NCBI RefSeq assembly: GCF_050948215.1 | Contig: NW_027488708.1 | Location: 372,001-436,000, forward strand | Source: Halictus rubicundus | Taxonomy: Eukaryota > Arthropoda > Insecta > Hymenoptera > Halictidae | Reading direction: 5' to 3' | DNA: 64,000 bases | Shown here: positions 23,901-38,200 of the stretch, one piece after another | Position numbering within the stretch: the first letter of the stretch is position 1 | Layout: every line of letters begins with the position of its first letter | Program-made: the position numbers and the translations under genes | Notes under the pieces: model-generated | Told to the model about the DNA's origin: nothing | Seen by the model: only the letters and a program-made list of their open reading frames with translations | The model's database searches: none

Positions 23901-26520
23901 AAATCCCCTATCCTATCCTCTATCCTATCCTATCCTCTGTCCTATCCTATCCTCTATCCTATCCTATCGTCTATCCTATCCTCTGTCCTATCCTATCCTC
24001 TATCCTATCCTATCGTCTATCCTATCCTCTGTCCTATCCTATCCTCTATCCTATCCTATCTTCTATCCTATCCTATCCTCTATCCTATCAAACCCCCTAT
24101 CCTATCCTCTATCCTATCCTATCCTCTATCCTATCCTATCCTATCCTCTATCCTATCAAATCCCCTATCCTATCCTCTGTCCTATCCTATCCTCTATCCT
24201 ATCCTATCTTCTATCCTATCAAATCCCCTATCCTATCCTCTGTCCTATCCTATCCTCTATCCTATCCTATCATCTATCCTATCCTCTCCTCTATCCTATC
24301 CTATCCTCTATCCTATCCTATCCTCTATCCTATTCTATCCTCTATCCCATCCTATCCTCTATCCTATCCTATCCTCTATCCTATCCTATCCTGTATCCTA
24401 TCCTATCCTCTATCCTATCCTATCCTCTATCCTATCCTATCCTCTATCCTATCCTATCCTCTATCCTACGCTATCCTCTATCCTATCCTATCCTCTATCC
24501 TATCCTATCTTCTATCCTATCCTATCCTCTATCCTATCCTATCCTCTATCCTATCCTATCCTCTATCCTATCAAACCCCCTATCCTATCCTCTATCCTAT
24601 CCTATCTTCTATCCTATCCTATCCTCTATTATATCCTATCCTCTATCGTATCCTATCTTCTATCCTATACTATCCTCTATTCTATCCTCTATCCTATCCT
24701 ATCCTCTATCCTATCCTATCCTCTATCCTATCCTACCCTCTATCCTATCCCATCTTCTATCCTATCCTATCCTCTATCCTATCAAATCCCCTATCCTATC
24801 CTCTGTCCTATCCTATCCTCTATCCTATCCTATCCTCTATCCTATTCTATCCTCTATCCTATGCTATCCTCTGTCCTATCCTATCCTCTATCCTATCCTA
24901 TCCTATATCCTATAATATGCTCTATCCTATCCTATCCTCTATCCTATCCTATCGTCTATCCTATCCTATCTTCTATCCCATCCTATCCTCTATCCTATCC
25001 TCTATCCAATCCTCTATCCTATCCTATCCTCTATCCTATCCTATCCTGTATCCTATCCTATCCTCAATCCCATCCTATCCTCTATCCTATCCTATCCTCT
25101 ATCCTACCCTATCCTCTATCCTATCATATCCTCTATCCTATCCTATCCTCTATCCTATTCTATCCTCTATCCCATCCTATCCTCTATCCTATCCTATCCT
25201 CTATCCTATCCTATCCTGTATCCTATCCTATCCTCTATCCTATCCTATCCTCTATCCTATCCTATCCTCTATCCTATCCTATCCTCTATCCTATCCTATC
25301 CTCTATCCTATCCTATCCTCTATCCTACGCTATCCTCTATCCTATCCTATCCTCTATCCTATCCTATCTTCTATCCTATCCTATCCTCTATCCTATTCTA
25401 TCCTCTATCCCATCCTATCCTCTATCCTATCCTATCCTGTATCCTATCCTATCCTCTATCCTATCCTATCCTCTGTCCTATCTAATCCTCTATCCTATTC
25501 TATCCTCTATCGTATCCTATCCTCTATCCTATCCTATCCTCTATCCTATCCTATCTTCTATCCTATCCTATCCTCTATCCTATCCTACCCTCTATCCTAT
25601 CCTATCTTCTATCCTATCCTATCCTCTATCCTATCAAATCCCCTATCCTATCCTCTGTCCTATCCTATCCTCTATCCTATCCTATCCTCTATCCTATCCT
25701 ATCCTCTATCCTATGCTATCCTCTGTCCTATCCTATCCTCTATCCTATCCTATCCTGTATCCTATCCTATCCTCTATCCTATCCTATCCTCTATCCTATC
25801 CTATCCTATATCCTATAATATGCTCTATCCTATCCTATCCTCTATCCTATCCTATCGTCTATCCTATCCTATCTTCTATCCCATCCTATCCTCTATCCTA
25901 TCCTCTATCCAATCCTCTATCCTATCCTATCCTCTATCCTATCCTATCCTTTATCCTATCCTATCCTCTATCCCATCCTATCCTCTATCCTATCCTATCC
26001 TCTATCCTACCCTATCCTCTATCCTATCATATCCTCTATCCTATCCTATCCTCTATCCTTTCCTATCAAATCCCCTATCCTATCATCTATCCTATCCTAT
26101 CCTCTGTCCTATCCTATCCTCTATCCTATCCTATCGTCTATCCTATCCTCTATCCTATCCTATCCTCTATCCTATCCTATCTTCTATCCTATCCTATCCT
26201 CTATCCTATCAAATCCCCTATCCTATCCTCTATCCTATCCTATCCTCTGCCCTATCCTATCCTCTATCCTATCCTATCGTCTATCCTATCGTCTATCCTA
26301 TCCTCTGTCCTATCCTATCCTCTATCCTATCCTATCTTCTATCCTATCCTATCCTCTATCCTATCCTATCCTCTATCCTATCCTATCCTCTATCCTACGC
26401 TATCCTCTATCCTATCCTATCCCCTATCCTATCCTATCCTCTATCCTATCCTATCCTCTATTCTATCCTCTATCCAATCCTCTATCCTATCCTCTATCCT
26501 ATCCTATCCTCTATCCTATC
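20941..26520. repeat. ~5.5-kb HOR unit, copy 1
   Basis: It opens with ACGCTACCC, a variant found again only at 26,535. The offset to copy 2 is 5,594 at the start, 5,678 after an 84-bp insertion in copy 2 (ATGC 21,225 against 26,903), 5,542 from about 22,000 to 24,917, and 5,433 after a 109-bp loss in copy 2. At offset 5,542 the checks are CCCATCAT 22,141 against 27,683, CTATTATATC 22,411 against 27,953, CCTCTCCT 22,951 against 28,493, and CTATAATATGC near 24,915 against 30,457. At 5,433 they are CCTCAATCCC 25,062 against 30,495 and CCTACGC 25,324 against 30,757. This is the largest repeated unit in the window. Confidence 0.85.
22411..24915. repeat. Nested 1,332/1,310-bp repeats inside the 5.5-kb unit, copy 1
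   Basis: CTATTATATCC occurs at 22,411, 23,316, 23,743 and 24,626. The stretch from 22,411 recurs at +1,332 (AAATCCCC 22,569 against 23,901, CCTCTCCT 22,951 against 24,283, CCTACGC 23,133 against 24,465). The stretch 23,316-23,605 recurs at +1,310 (24,626-24,915). The 22-bp difference fits one long monomer. Confidence 0.78.
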
Positions 26521-26534
26521 CTATCCTCTATCCT

Positions 26535-29500
26535 ACGCTACCCTCTATCCTATCCTATCCTCTATCCTATCCTATCTTCTATCCTATCCTATCCTCTATC
26601 CTATTCTATCCTCTATCCCATCCTATCCTCTATCCTATCCTATCCTGTATCCTATCCTATCCTCTATCCTATCCTATCCTCTGTCCTACCTATCCTCTAT
26701 CCTATTCTATCCTCTATCCTATCCTATCCTCTATCCTATCCTATCTTCTATCCTATCCTATCCTCTATCCTATCCTACCCTCTATCCTATCCTATCTTCT
26801 ATCCTATCCTATCCTCTATCCTATCAAATCCCCTATCCTATCCTCTGTCCTATCCTATCCTCTATCCTATCCTATCCTCTATCCTATCCTATCCTCTATC
26901 CTATGCTATCCTCAGTCCTATCCTATCCTCTATCCTATCCTATCCTGTATCCTATCCTATCCTCTATCCTATCCTATCCTCTATCCTATCCTATCCTGTA
27001 TCCTATCCTATCCTCTATCCTATGCTATCCTCTGTCCTATCCTATCCTCTATCCTATCCTATCCTCTATCGTATCCTATCCTCTATCCTATCCTATCCTC
27101 TGTCCTACCTATCCTCTATCCTATTCTATCCTCTATCCTATCCTATCCTCTATCCTATCCTATCTTCTATCCTATCCTATCCTCTATCCTATCCTACCCT
27201 CTATCCTATCCTATCTTCTATCCTATCCTATCCTCTATCCTATCAAATCCCCTATCCTATCCTCTGTCCTATCCTATCCTCTATCCTATCCTATCCTCTA
27301 TCCTATCCTATCCTCTATCCTATGCTATCCTCTATCCTATCCTATCTTCTATCCTATCCTATCCTCTATCCTATCCTATCGTCTATCCTATCCTATCTTC
27401 TATCCTATCCTATCCTCTATCCCATCCTATCCTCTATCCTATCCTATCCTCTATCCTATCCTATCCTCTATCCTATCCTATCTTCTATCCTATCCTATCC
27501 TCTATCCTATCCTATCGTCTATCCTATCCTATCTTCTATCCCATCCTATCCTCTATCCTATCCTCTATCCAATCCTCTATCCTATCCTATCCTCTATCCT
27601 ATCCTATCCTGTATCCTATCCTATCCTCTATCCTATCCTATCCTCTATCCTATCCTATCCTCTATCCTACCCTATCCTCTATCCCATCATATCCTCTATC
27701 CTATCCTATCCTCTATCCTTTCCTATCAAATCCCCTATCCTATCATCTATCCTATCAAATCCCCTATCCTATCATCTATCCTATCCTATCCTCTGTCCTA
27801 TCCTATCCTCTATCCTATCCTATCGTCTATCCTATCCTCTGTCCTATCCTATCCTCTATCCTATCCTATCTTCTATCCTATCCTATCCTCTATCCTATCA
27901 AACCCCCTATCCTATCCTCTATCCTATCCTATCTTCTATCCTATCCTATCCTCTATTATATCCTATCCTCTATCGTATCCTATCTTCTATCCTATACTAT
28001 CCTCTATTCTATCCTCTATCCCATCCTATCCTCTATCCTATCCTATCCTCTATCCTATCCTACCCTCTATCCTATCCCATCTTCTATCCTATCCTATCCT
28101 CTATCCTATCAAATCCCCTATCCTATCCTCTATCCTATCCTATCCTCTGTCCTATCCTATCCTCTATCCTATCCTATCGTCTATCCTATCCTCTGTCCTA
28201 TCCTATCCTCTATCCTATCCTATCGTCTATCCTATCCTCTGTCCTATCCTATCCTCTATCCTATCCTATCTTCTATCCTATCCTATCCTCTATCCTATCA
28301 AACCCCCTATCCTATCCTCTATCCTATCCTATCCTCTATCCTATCCTATCCTATCCTCTATCCTATCAAATCCCCTATCCTATCCTCTGTCCTATCCTAT
28401 CCTCTATCCTATCCTATCTTCTATCCTATCAAATCCCCTATCCTATCCTCTGTCCTATCCTATCCTCTATCCTATCCTATCATCTATCCTATCCTCTCCT
28501 CTATCCTATCCTATCCTCTATCCTATCCTATCCTCTATCCTATTCTATCCTCTATCCCATCCTATCCTCTATCCTATCCTATCCTCTATCCTATCCTATC
28601 CTGTATCCTATCCTATCCTCTATCCTATCCTATCCTCTATCCTATCCTATCCTCTATCCTATCCTATCCTCTATCCTACGCTATCCTCTATCCTATCCTA
28701 TCCTCTATCCTATCCTATCTTCTATCCTATCCTATCCTCTATCCTATTCTATCCTCTATCCCATCCTATTCTATCCTCTATCCCATCCTATCCTCTATCC
28801 TATCAAACCCCCTATCCTATCCTCTATCCTATCCTATCTTCTATCCTATCCTATCCTCTATTATATCCTATCCTCTATCGTATCCTATCTTCTATCCTAT
28901 ACTATCCTCTATTCTATCCTCTATCCTATCCTATCCTCTATCCTATCCTATCCTCTATCCTATCCTACCCTCTATCCTATCCCATCTTCTATCCTATCCT
29001 ATCCTCTATCCTATCAAATCCCCTATCCTATCCTCTGTCCTATCCTATCCTCTATCCTATCCTATCCTCTATCCTATTCTATCCTCTATCCTATGCTATC
29101 CTCTGTCCTATCCTATCCTCTATCCTATCCTATCCTATATCCTATAATATGCTCTATCCTATCCTATCCTCTATCCTATCCTATCGTCTATCCTATCCTA
29201 TCTTCTATCCTATCCTATCCTCTATCCTATCAAACCCCCTATCCTATCCTCTATCCTATCCTATCTTCTATCCTATCCTATCCTCTATTATATCCTATCC
29301 TCTATCGTATCCTATCTTCTATCCTATACTATCCTCTATTCTATCCTCTATCCTATCCTATCCTCTATCCTATCCTATCCTCTATCCTATCCTACCCTCT
29401 ATCCTATCCCATCTTCTATCCTATCCTATCCTCTATCCTATCAAATCCCCTATCCTATCCTCTATCCTATCCTATCCTCTGTCCTATCCTATCCTCTATC

Positions 29501-31960
29501 CTATCCTATCGTCTATCCTATCCTCTGTCCTATCCTATCCTCTATCCTATCCTATCGTCTATCCTATCCTCTGTCCTATCCTATCCTCTATCCTATCCTA
29601 TCTTCTATCCTATCCTATCCTCTATCCTATCAAACCCCCTATCCTATCCTCTATCCTATCCTATCCTCTATCCTATCCTATCCTATCCTCTATCCTATCA
29701 AATCCCCTATCCTATCCTCTGTCCTATCCTATCCTCTATCCTATCCTATCTTCTATCCTATCAAATCCCCTATCCTATCCTCTGTCCTATCCTATCCTCT
29801 ATCCTATCCTATCATCTATCCTATCCTCTCCTCTATCCTATCCTATCCTCTATCCTATCCTATCCTCTATCCTATTCTATCCTCTATCCCATCCTATCCT
29901 CTATCCTATCCTATCCTCTATCCTATCCTATCCTGTATCCTATCCTATCCTCTATCCTATCCTATCCTCTATCCTATCCTATCCTCTATCCTATCCTATC
30001 CTCTATCCTACGCTATCCTCTATCCTATCCTATCCTCTATCCTATCCTATCTTCTATCCTATCCTATCCTCTATCCTATCCTATCCTCTATCCTATCCTA
30101 TCCTCTATCCTATCAAACCCCCTATCCTATCCTCTATCCTATCCTATCTTCTATCCTATCCTATCCTCTATTATATCCTATCCTCTATCGTATCCTATCT
30201 TCTATCCTATACTATCCTCTATTCTATCCTCTATCCTATCCTATCCTCTATCCTATCCTATCCTCTATCCTATCCTACCCTCTATCCTATCCCATCTTCT
30301 ATCCTATCCTATCCTCTATCCTATCAAATCCCCTATCCTATCCTCTGTCCTATCCTATCCTCTATCCTATCCTATCCTCTATCCTATTCTATCCTCTATC
30401 CTATGCTATCCTCTGTCCTATCCTATCCTCTATCCTATCCTATCCTATATCCTATAATATGCTCTATCCTATCCTATCCTGTATCCTATCCTATCCTCAA
30501 TCCCATCCTATCCTCTATCCTATCCTATCCTCTATCCTACCCTATCCTCTATCCTATCATATCCTCTATCCTATCCTATCCTCTATCCTATTCTATCCTC
30601 TATCCCATCCTATCCTCTATCCTATCCTATCCTCTATCCTATCCTATCCTGTATCCTATCCTATCCTCTATCCTATCCTATCCTCTATCCTATCCTATCC
30701 TCTATCCTATCCTATCCTCTATCCTATCCTATCCTCTATCCTATCCTATCCTCTATCCTACGCTATCCTCTATCCTATCCTATCCTCTATCCTATCCTAT
30801 CTTCTATCCTATCCTATCCTCTATCCTATTCTATCCTCTATCCCATCCTATCCTCTATCCTATCCTATCCTGTATCCTATCCTATCCTCTATCCTATCCT
30901 ATCCTCTGTCCTATCTAATCCTCTATCCTATTCTATCCTCTATCGTATCCTATCCTCTATCCTATCCTATCCTCTATCCTATCCTATCTTCTATCCTATC
31001 CTATCCTCTATCCTATCCTACCCTCTATCCTATCCTATCTTCTATCCTATCCTATCCTCTATCCTATCAAATCCCCTATCCTATCCTCTGTCCTATCCTA
31101 TCCTCTATCCTATCCTATCCTCTATCCTATCCTATCCTCTATCCTATGCTATCCTCTGTCCTATCCTATCCTCTATCCTATCCTATCCTGTATCCTATCC
31201 TATCCTCTATCCTATCCTATCCTCTATCCTATCCTATCCTATATCCTATAATATGCTCTATCCTATCCTATCCTCTATCCTATCCTATCGTCTATCCTAT
31301 CCTATCTTCTATCCCATCCTATCCTCTATCCTATCCTCTATCCAATCCTCTATCCTATCCTATCCTCTATCCTATCCTATCCTTTATCCTATCCTATCCT
31401 CTATCCCATCCTATCCTCTATCCTATCCTATCCTCTATCCTACCCTATCCTCTATCCTATCATATCCTCTATCCTATCCTATCCTCTATCCTTTCCTATC
31501 AAATCCCCTATCCTATCATCTATCCTATCCTATCCTCTGTCCTATCCTATCCTCTATCCTATCCTATCGTCTATCCTATCCTCTATCCTATCCTATCCTC
31601 TATCCTATCCTATCTTCTATCCTATCCTATCCTCTATCCTATCAAATCCCCTATCCTATCCTCTATCCTATCCTATCCTCTGCCCTATCCTATCCTCTAT
31701 CCTATCCTATCGTCTATCCTATCGTCTATCCTATCCTCTGTCCTATCCTATCCTCTATCCTATCCTATCTTCTATCCTATCCTATCCTCTATCCTATCCT
31801 ATCCTCTATCCTATCCTATCCTCTATCCTACGCTATCCTCTATCCTATCCTATCCCCTATCCTATCCTATCCTCTATCCTATCCTATCCTCTATTCTATC
31901 CTCTATCCAATCCTCTATCCTATCCTCTATCCTATCCTATCCTCTATCCTATCCTATCCT
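26535..31960. repeat. ~5.5-kb HOR unit, copy 2
   Basis: Head-to-tail partner of 20,941-26,520. Compared with copy 1 it has an extra 84 bp near 26,685 (containing CTGTCCTACCTATCC, also present further right in both copies). It lacks 136 bp (eight monomers) in the 27,300-27,500 zone and 109 bp right after CTATAATATGC at 30,457. The match ends near 31,950, after CTATTCTATCC/CCAATCC. Confidence 0.85.
27953..30457. repeat. Nested 1,332/1,310-bp repeats inside the 5.5-kb unit, copy 2
   Basis: Same nested series shifted by exactly 5,542 bp (CCTCTCCT 28,493 and 29,825, again 1,332 apart). The nested duplication therefore came before the 5.5-kb duplication. Confidence 0.78.
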
Positions 31961-32139
31961 ATCCTCTATCCTATCCTATCCTCTATCCTATCCTATCCTA
32001 TCCTCTATCCTATCAAATCCCCTATCCTATCCTCTGTCCTATCCTATCCTCTATCCTATCCTATCTTCTATCCTATCAAATCCCCTATCCTATCCTCTGT
32101 CCTATCCTATCCTCTATCCTATCCTATCATCTATCCTAT
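31961..32139. repeat. Short B-type link before the 1,546-bp tandem
   Basis: Contains AAATCCCC twice and CTGTCC variants in the order seen near 28,370-28,490. No other structure seen. Confidence 0.6.
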
Positions 32140-33685
32140 CCTCTCCTCTATCCTATCCTATCCTCTATCCTATCCTATCCTCTATCCTATTCTATCCTCT
32201 ATCCCATCCTATCCTCTATCCTATCCTATCCTCTATCCTATCCTATCCTGTATCCTATCCTATCCTCTATCCTATCCTATCCTCTATCCTATCCTATCCT
32301 CTATCCTATCCTATCCTCTATCCTACGCTATCCTCTATCCTATCCTATCCTCTATCCTATCCTATCTTCTATCCTATCCTATCCTCTATCCTATTCTATC
32401 CTCTATCCCATCCTATCCTCTATCCTATGCTATCCTGTATCCTATCCTATCCTCTATCCTATCCTATCCTCTGTCCTATCTAATCCTCTATCCTATTCTA
32501 TCCTCTATCGTATCCTATCCTCTATCCTATCCTATCCTCTATCCTATCCTATCTTCTATCCTATCCTATCCTCTATCCTATCCTATCCTCTGTCCTATCC
32601 TGTCCTCTATCCTATCCTATCCTCTATCCTATCCTATCCTCTATCCTATGCTATCCTCTGTCCTATCCTATCCTCTATCCTATCCTATCCTATATCCTAT
32701 AATATACTCTATCCTATCCTATCCTCTATCCTATCCTATCCTCTATCCTACGCTATCCTCTATCCTATCCTATCCTCTATCCTATCCTATCCTCTGTCCT
32801 ATCTAATCCTCTATCCTATTCTATCCTCTATCGTATCCTATCCTCTATCCTATCCTATCCTCTATCCTATCCTATCATCTATCCTATCCTGTCCTCTATC
32901 CTATCCTATCCTCTATCCTATCCTATCCTCTATCTTATCCTATCCTCTATCCTATCCTATCCTCTATCTTATCCTATCCTCAATCCTTTCCTATCAAATA
33001 CCCTATCCTATCCTCTATCCTATCCTAACCTCTGTCCTATCCTATCCTCTATCCTATCCTATCGTCTATCCTATCCTCTATCCTATCCTATCCTCTATCC
33101 TATCCTATCTTCTATCCTATCCTATCCTCTATCCTATCAAATCCCCTATCCTATTCTCTATTCTATCCTATCCTGTATCCTATCCAATCCTCTATCCTAT
33201 CGTATCCTCTATCTTATCCTATCCTCTATCCTATCCTACCTTCTATCCTATTCTATCCTCTATCCAGTCCTCTATCCTATCCTATCCTCTATCCTATTCT
33301 ATCCTCTATCCTATCAAATCCCCTATCCTATTCTCTATTCTATCCTATCCTGTATCCTATCCAATCCTCTATCCTATCCTATCCTCTATCCTATCCTATC
33401 TTCTATCCTATTGTATCCTCTATCCAGTCCTCTACCCTATCCTATCCTCTATCCTATTCTATCCTCTATCCTATCAAATCCCCTATCCTATTCTCTATTC
33501 TATCCTATCCTGTATCCTATCCAATCCTCTATCCTATCCTATCCTCTATCCTACCCTATCCTCTATCCTATCCTATCCTCTATCCTATCCTATCCTCTAT
33601 CCTTTCCTATCAAATCCCCTATCCTATCATCTATCCTATCCTATCCTCTGTCCTATCCTATCCTCTATCCTATCCTATCGTCTAT
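32140..33685. repeat. 1,546-bp HOR unit, copy 1
   Basis: It starts at CCTCTCCT 32,140, which recurs at 33,686. Other checks at +1,546 are ATGC 32,427 against 33,973 and AATATACTC 32,701 against 34,247. CCAGTCC/CTATTGTATCC near 33,409 matches 34,955. Private variants of this copy are CTATCGTATCC near 33,197 and CTATCTTATCC near 32,977. Confidence 0.85.
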
Positions 33686-35231
33686 CCTCTCCTCTATCCT
33701 ATCCTATCCTCTATCCTATCCTATCCTCTATCCTATTCTATCCTCTATCCCATCCTATCCTCTATCCTATCCTATCCTCTATCCTATCCTATCCTGTATC
33801 CTATCCTATCCTCTATCCTATCCTATCCTCTATCCTATCCTATCCTCTATCCTATCCTATCCTCTATCCTACGCTATCCTCTATCCTATCCTATCCTCTA
33901 TCCTATCCTATCTTCTATCCTATCCTATCCTCTATCCTATTCTATCCTCTATCCCATCCTATCCTCTATCCTATGCTATCCTGTATCCTATCCTATCCTC
34001 TATCCTATCCTATCCTCTGTCCTATCTAATCCTCTATCCTATTCTATCCTCTATCGTATCCTATCCTCTATCCTATCCTATCCTCTATCCTATCCTATCT
34101 TCTATCCTATCCTATCCTCTATCCTATCCTATCCTCTGTCCTATCCTGTCCTCTATCCTATCCTATCCTCTATCCTATCCTATCCTCTATCCTATGCTAT
34201 CCTCTGTCCTATCCTATCCTCTATCCTATCCTATCCTATATCCTATAATATACTCTATCCTATCCTATCCTCTATCCTATCCTATCCTCTATCCTACGCT
34301 ATCCTCTACCCTATCCTATCCTCTATCCTATCCTATCCTCTGTCCTATCTAATCCTCTATCCTATTCTATCCTCTATCGTATCCTATCCTCTATCCTATC
34401 CTATCCTCTATCCTATCCTATCATCTATCCTATCCTGTCCTCTATCCTATCCTATCCTCTATCCTATCCTATCCTCTATCTTATCCTATCCTCTATCCTA
34501 TCCTATCCTCTATCCTATCCTATCCTCAATCCTTTCCTATCAAATACCCTATCCTATCCTCTATCCTATCCTAACCTCTGTCCTATCCTATCCTCTATCC
34601 TATCCTATCGTCTATCCTATCCTCTATCCTATCCTATCCTCTATCCTATCCTATCTTCTATCCTATCCTATCCTCTATCCTATCAAATCCCCTATCCTAT
34701 TCTCTATTCTATCCTATCCTGTATCCTATCCAATCCTCTATCCTATCCTATCCTCTATCTTATCCTATCCTCTATCCTATAATACCTTCTATCCTATTCT
34801 ATCCTCTATCCAGTCCTCTATCCTATCCTATCCTCTATCCTATTTTATCCTCTATCCTATCAAATCCCCTATCCTATTCTCTATTCTATCCTATCCTGTA
34901 TCCTATCCAATCCTCTATCCTATCCTATCCTCTATCCTATCCTATCTTCTATCCTATTGTATCCTCTATCCAGTCCTCTACCCTATCCTATCCTCTATCC
35001 TATTCTATCCTCTATCCTATCAAATCCCCTATCCTATTCTCTATTCTATCCTATCCTGTATCCTATCCAATCCTCTATCCTATCCTATCCTCTATCCTAC
35101 CCTATCCTCTATCCTATCCTATCCTCTATCCTATCCTATCCTCTATCCTTTCCTATCAAATCCCCTATCCTATCATCTATCCTATCCTATCCTCTGTCCT
35201 ATCCTATCCTCTATCCTATCCTATCGTCTAT
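33686..35231. repeat. 1,546-bp HOR unit, copy 2
   Basis: Head-to-tail duplicate of the preceding unit. Private variants are CTATAATACC near 34,776, CTATTTTATCC near 34,850 and CTCTACCC near 34,306. Each unit also holds a shorter repeat of the CCAGTCC...CTGTATCCTATCCAATCC segment (near 33,262 and 33,424; near 34,812 and 34,970). Confidence 0.85.
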
Positions 35232-38200
35232 CCTATCCTCTATCCTATCCAATCCTCTATCCTATCCTATCCTCTATCCTATCCTATCCTCTATCCTATC
35301 CTATCCTCTATCCTATCCTATCCTCTATCCTATCAAATCCCCTATCCTATCCTCTGTCCTATCCTATCCTCTATCCTATCCTATCCTCTATCGTATCCTA
35401 TCCTCTATCCTATGCTATCCTCTATCCCATCCTATCCTCTATCCTATCCTATCCTCTATCCTATCCTATCCTCTATCCTATCCTATCTTCTATCCTATCC
35501 TATCCTCTATCCTATCCTATCGTCTATCCTATCCTATCTTCTATCCCATCCTATCCTCTATCCTATCCTCTATCCAATCCTCTATCCTATCCTATCCTCT
35601 ATCCTATCCTATCCTGTATCCTATCCTATCCTCTATCCTATCCTATCCTCTATCCTATCCTATCCTCTATCCTACCCTATCCTCTATCCTATCATATCCT
35701 CTATCCTATCCTATCCTCTATCCTTTCCTATCAAATCCCCTATCCTATCATCTATCCTATCCTATCCTCTGTCCTACCCTATCCTCTATCCTATCCTATC
35801 GTCTATCGTATCCTCTATCCTATCCTATCCTCTATCCTATCCTATCATCTATCCTATCCTATCCTCTATCCTATCAAATCCCCTATCCTATCCTCTATCC
35901 TATCCTATTCTCTATCCTATCCTATCCTCTGTCCTATCCTATCCTCTATCCTATCCTATCTTCTATCCTATCCTATCCTCTATCCTATCAAACCCCCTAT
36001 CCTATCCTCTATCCTATCCTATCTTCTATCCTATCCTATCCTCTATCCTATCCTATCCTCTATCGTATCCTATCTTCTATCCTATACTATCCTCTATTCT
36101 ATCCTCTATCCAATCCTCTATCCTATCCTATCCTCTACCCTATCCTATCCTCTATCCTATCCTACCCTCTATCCTATCCTATCTTCTATCCTATCCTATC
36201 CTCTATCCTATCAAATCCCCTATCCTATCCTCTGTCCTATCCTATCCTCTATCCTATCCTATCCTCTGTCCTATCCTATCCTCTATCCTATCCTATCCTA
36301 TATCCTATAATATGCTCTATCCTATCCTATCCTCTATCCTATCCTATCCTCTATCCTACGCTATCCTCTATCCTATCCTATCCTCTATCCTATCCTATCT
36401 TCTATCCTATCCTATCCTCTATCCTATTCTATCCTCTATCCCATCCTATCCTCTATCCTATCCTATCCTCTATCCTATCCTATCCTGTATCCTATCCTAT
36501 CCTCTATCCTATCCTATCCTCTATCCTATCCTATCCTCTATCCTATCCTATCCTCTATCCTTTCCTATCCTCTATCCTATCAAATCCCCTATCCTATCCT
36601 CTATCCTATCCTATCCTCTGTCCTATCTAATCCTCTATCCTATTCTATCCTCTATCGTATCCTATCCTCTATCCTATCCTATCCTCTATCCTATCCTATC
36701 TTCTATCCTATCAAATCCCCTATCCTATCCTCTATCCTATCCTATCTTCTATCCTATCATATCCCCTATCCTATCCTCTATCCTATCCTATCCTCTGTCC
36801 TAACTAATCCTCTATCCTATCTAATCCTCTATCCTATCCTATCCTCTATCCCATCCTATCCTCTATCGTATCCTATCATCTATCCTATCCTATCCTCTGT
36901 CCTATCCTATCCTCTATCCTATCCTATCGTCTATCCTATCCTCTATCCTATCCTCTATCCTATCCTCTATCCTATCCTCTATCCTATCCTCTATCCTATC
37001 CTATCTTCTATCCTATCCTATCCTCTATCCTATCCAATCCTCTATCCTATCCTATCTTCTATCCTATACTATCCTCTATCCTATCCTCTATCCTATCCTA
37101 TCCTCTATCCTACGCTATCCTCTATCCTATCCTATCCTCTATCCTATCCTATCTTCTATCCTATCCTATCCTCTACCCTATTCTATCCTCTATCCCATCC
37201 TATCCTCTATCCTATCCTATCTTCTATCCTATCATATCCCCTATCCTATCCTCTATCCTATCAAATCCCCTATCCTATCCTCTATCCTATCCTATCCTCT
37301 GTCCTATCAAATCCCCTATCCTATCCTCTGTCCTATCCTATCCTCTATCCTATCCTATCCTCTATCGTATCCTATTCTCTATCCTATCCTATCCTCTATC
37401 CTATCCTATCCTCTATCCTATCCTATCCTCTATCCTATCCTATCTTCTATCCTATCGAATCCCCTATCCTATCCTCTGTCCTATCCTATCCTCTATCCTA
37501 TCCTATCCTCTATCCTATCCTATCTTCTATCCTATCAAATCCCCTATCCTATCCTCAGTCCTATCCTATCCTCTATCCTATCCTATCATCTATCCTATCC
37601 TATCCTCTATCCTATCCTATCTTCTATCCTATACTATCCTCTATTCTATCCTCTATCCAATCCTCTATCCTATCCTATCCTCTACCCTATCCTATCCTCT
37701 ATCCTATCCTACCCTCTATCCTATCCTATCTTCTATCCTATCCTATCCTCTATCCTATCAAATCCCCTATCCTATCCTCTGTCCTATCCTATCCTCTATC
37801 CTATCCTATCCTCTATCCTATCCTATCCTCTATCCTATGCTATCCTCTGTCCTATCCTATCCTCTATCCTATCCTATCCTATATCCTATAATATGCTCTA
37901 TCCTATCCTATCCTCTATCCTATCCTATCCTCTATCCTACGCTATCCTCTATCCTATCCTATCCTCTATCCTATCCTATCTTCTATCCTATCCTATCCTC
38001 TATCCTATTCTATCCTCTATCCCATCCTATCCTCTATCCTATCCTATCCTCTATCCTATCCTATCCTGTATCCTATCCTATCCTCTATCCTATCCTATCC
38101 TCTATCCTATCCTATCCTCTATCCTATCCTATCCTCTATCCTTTCCTATCCTCTATCCTATCAAATCCCCTATCCTATCCTCTATCCTATCCTATCCTCT

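Noticed and set aside
21225..29147. Forward open frame of about 2,640 codons and dozens of other long forward frames, often overlapping in all three frames
   Set aside because: The canonical 17-mer has no stop in any plus frame, so long frames are forced by composition. All frames give the same 17-residue cycle, starts are chance ATGs in TATGC-type variants, and ends are chance TAA/TAG/TGA variants. No domain, signal peptide, intron or codon bias can be seen.
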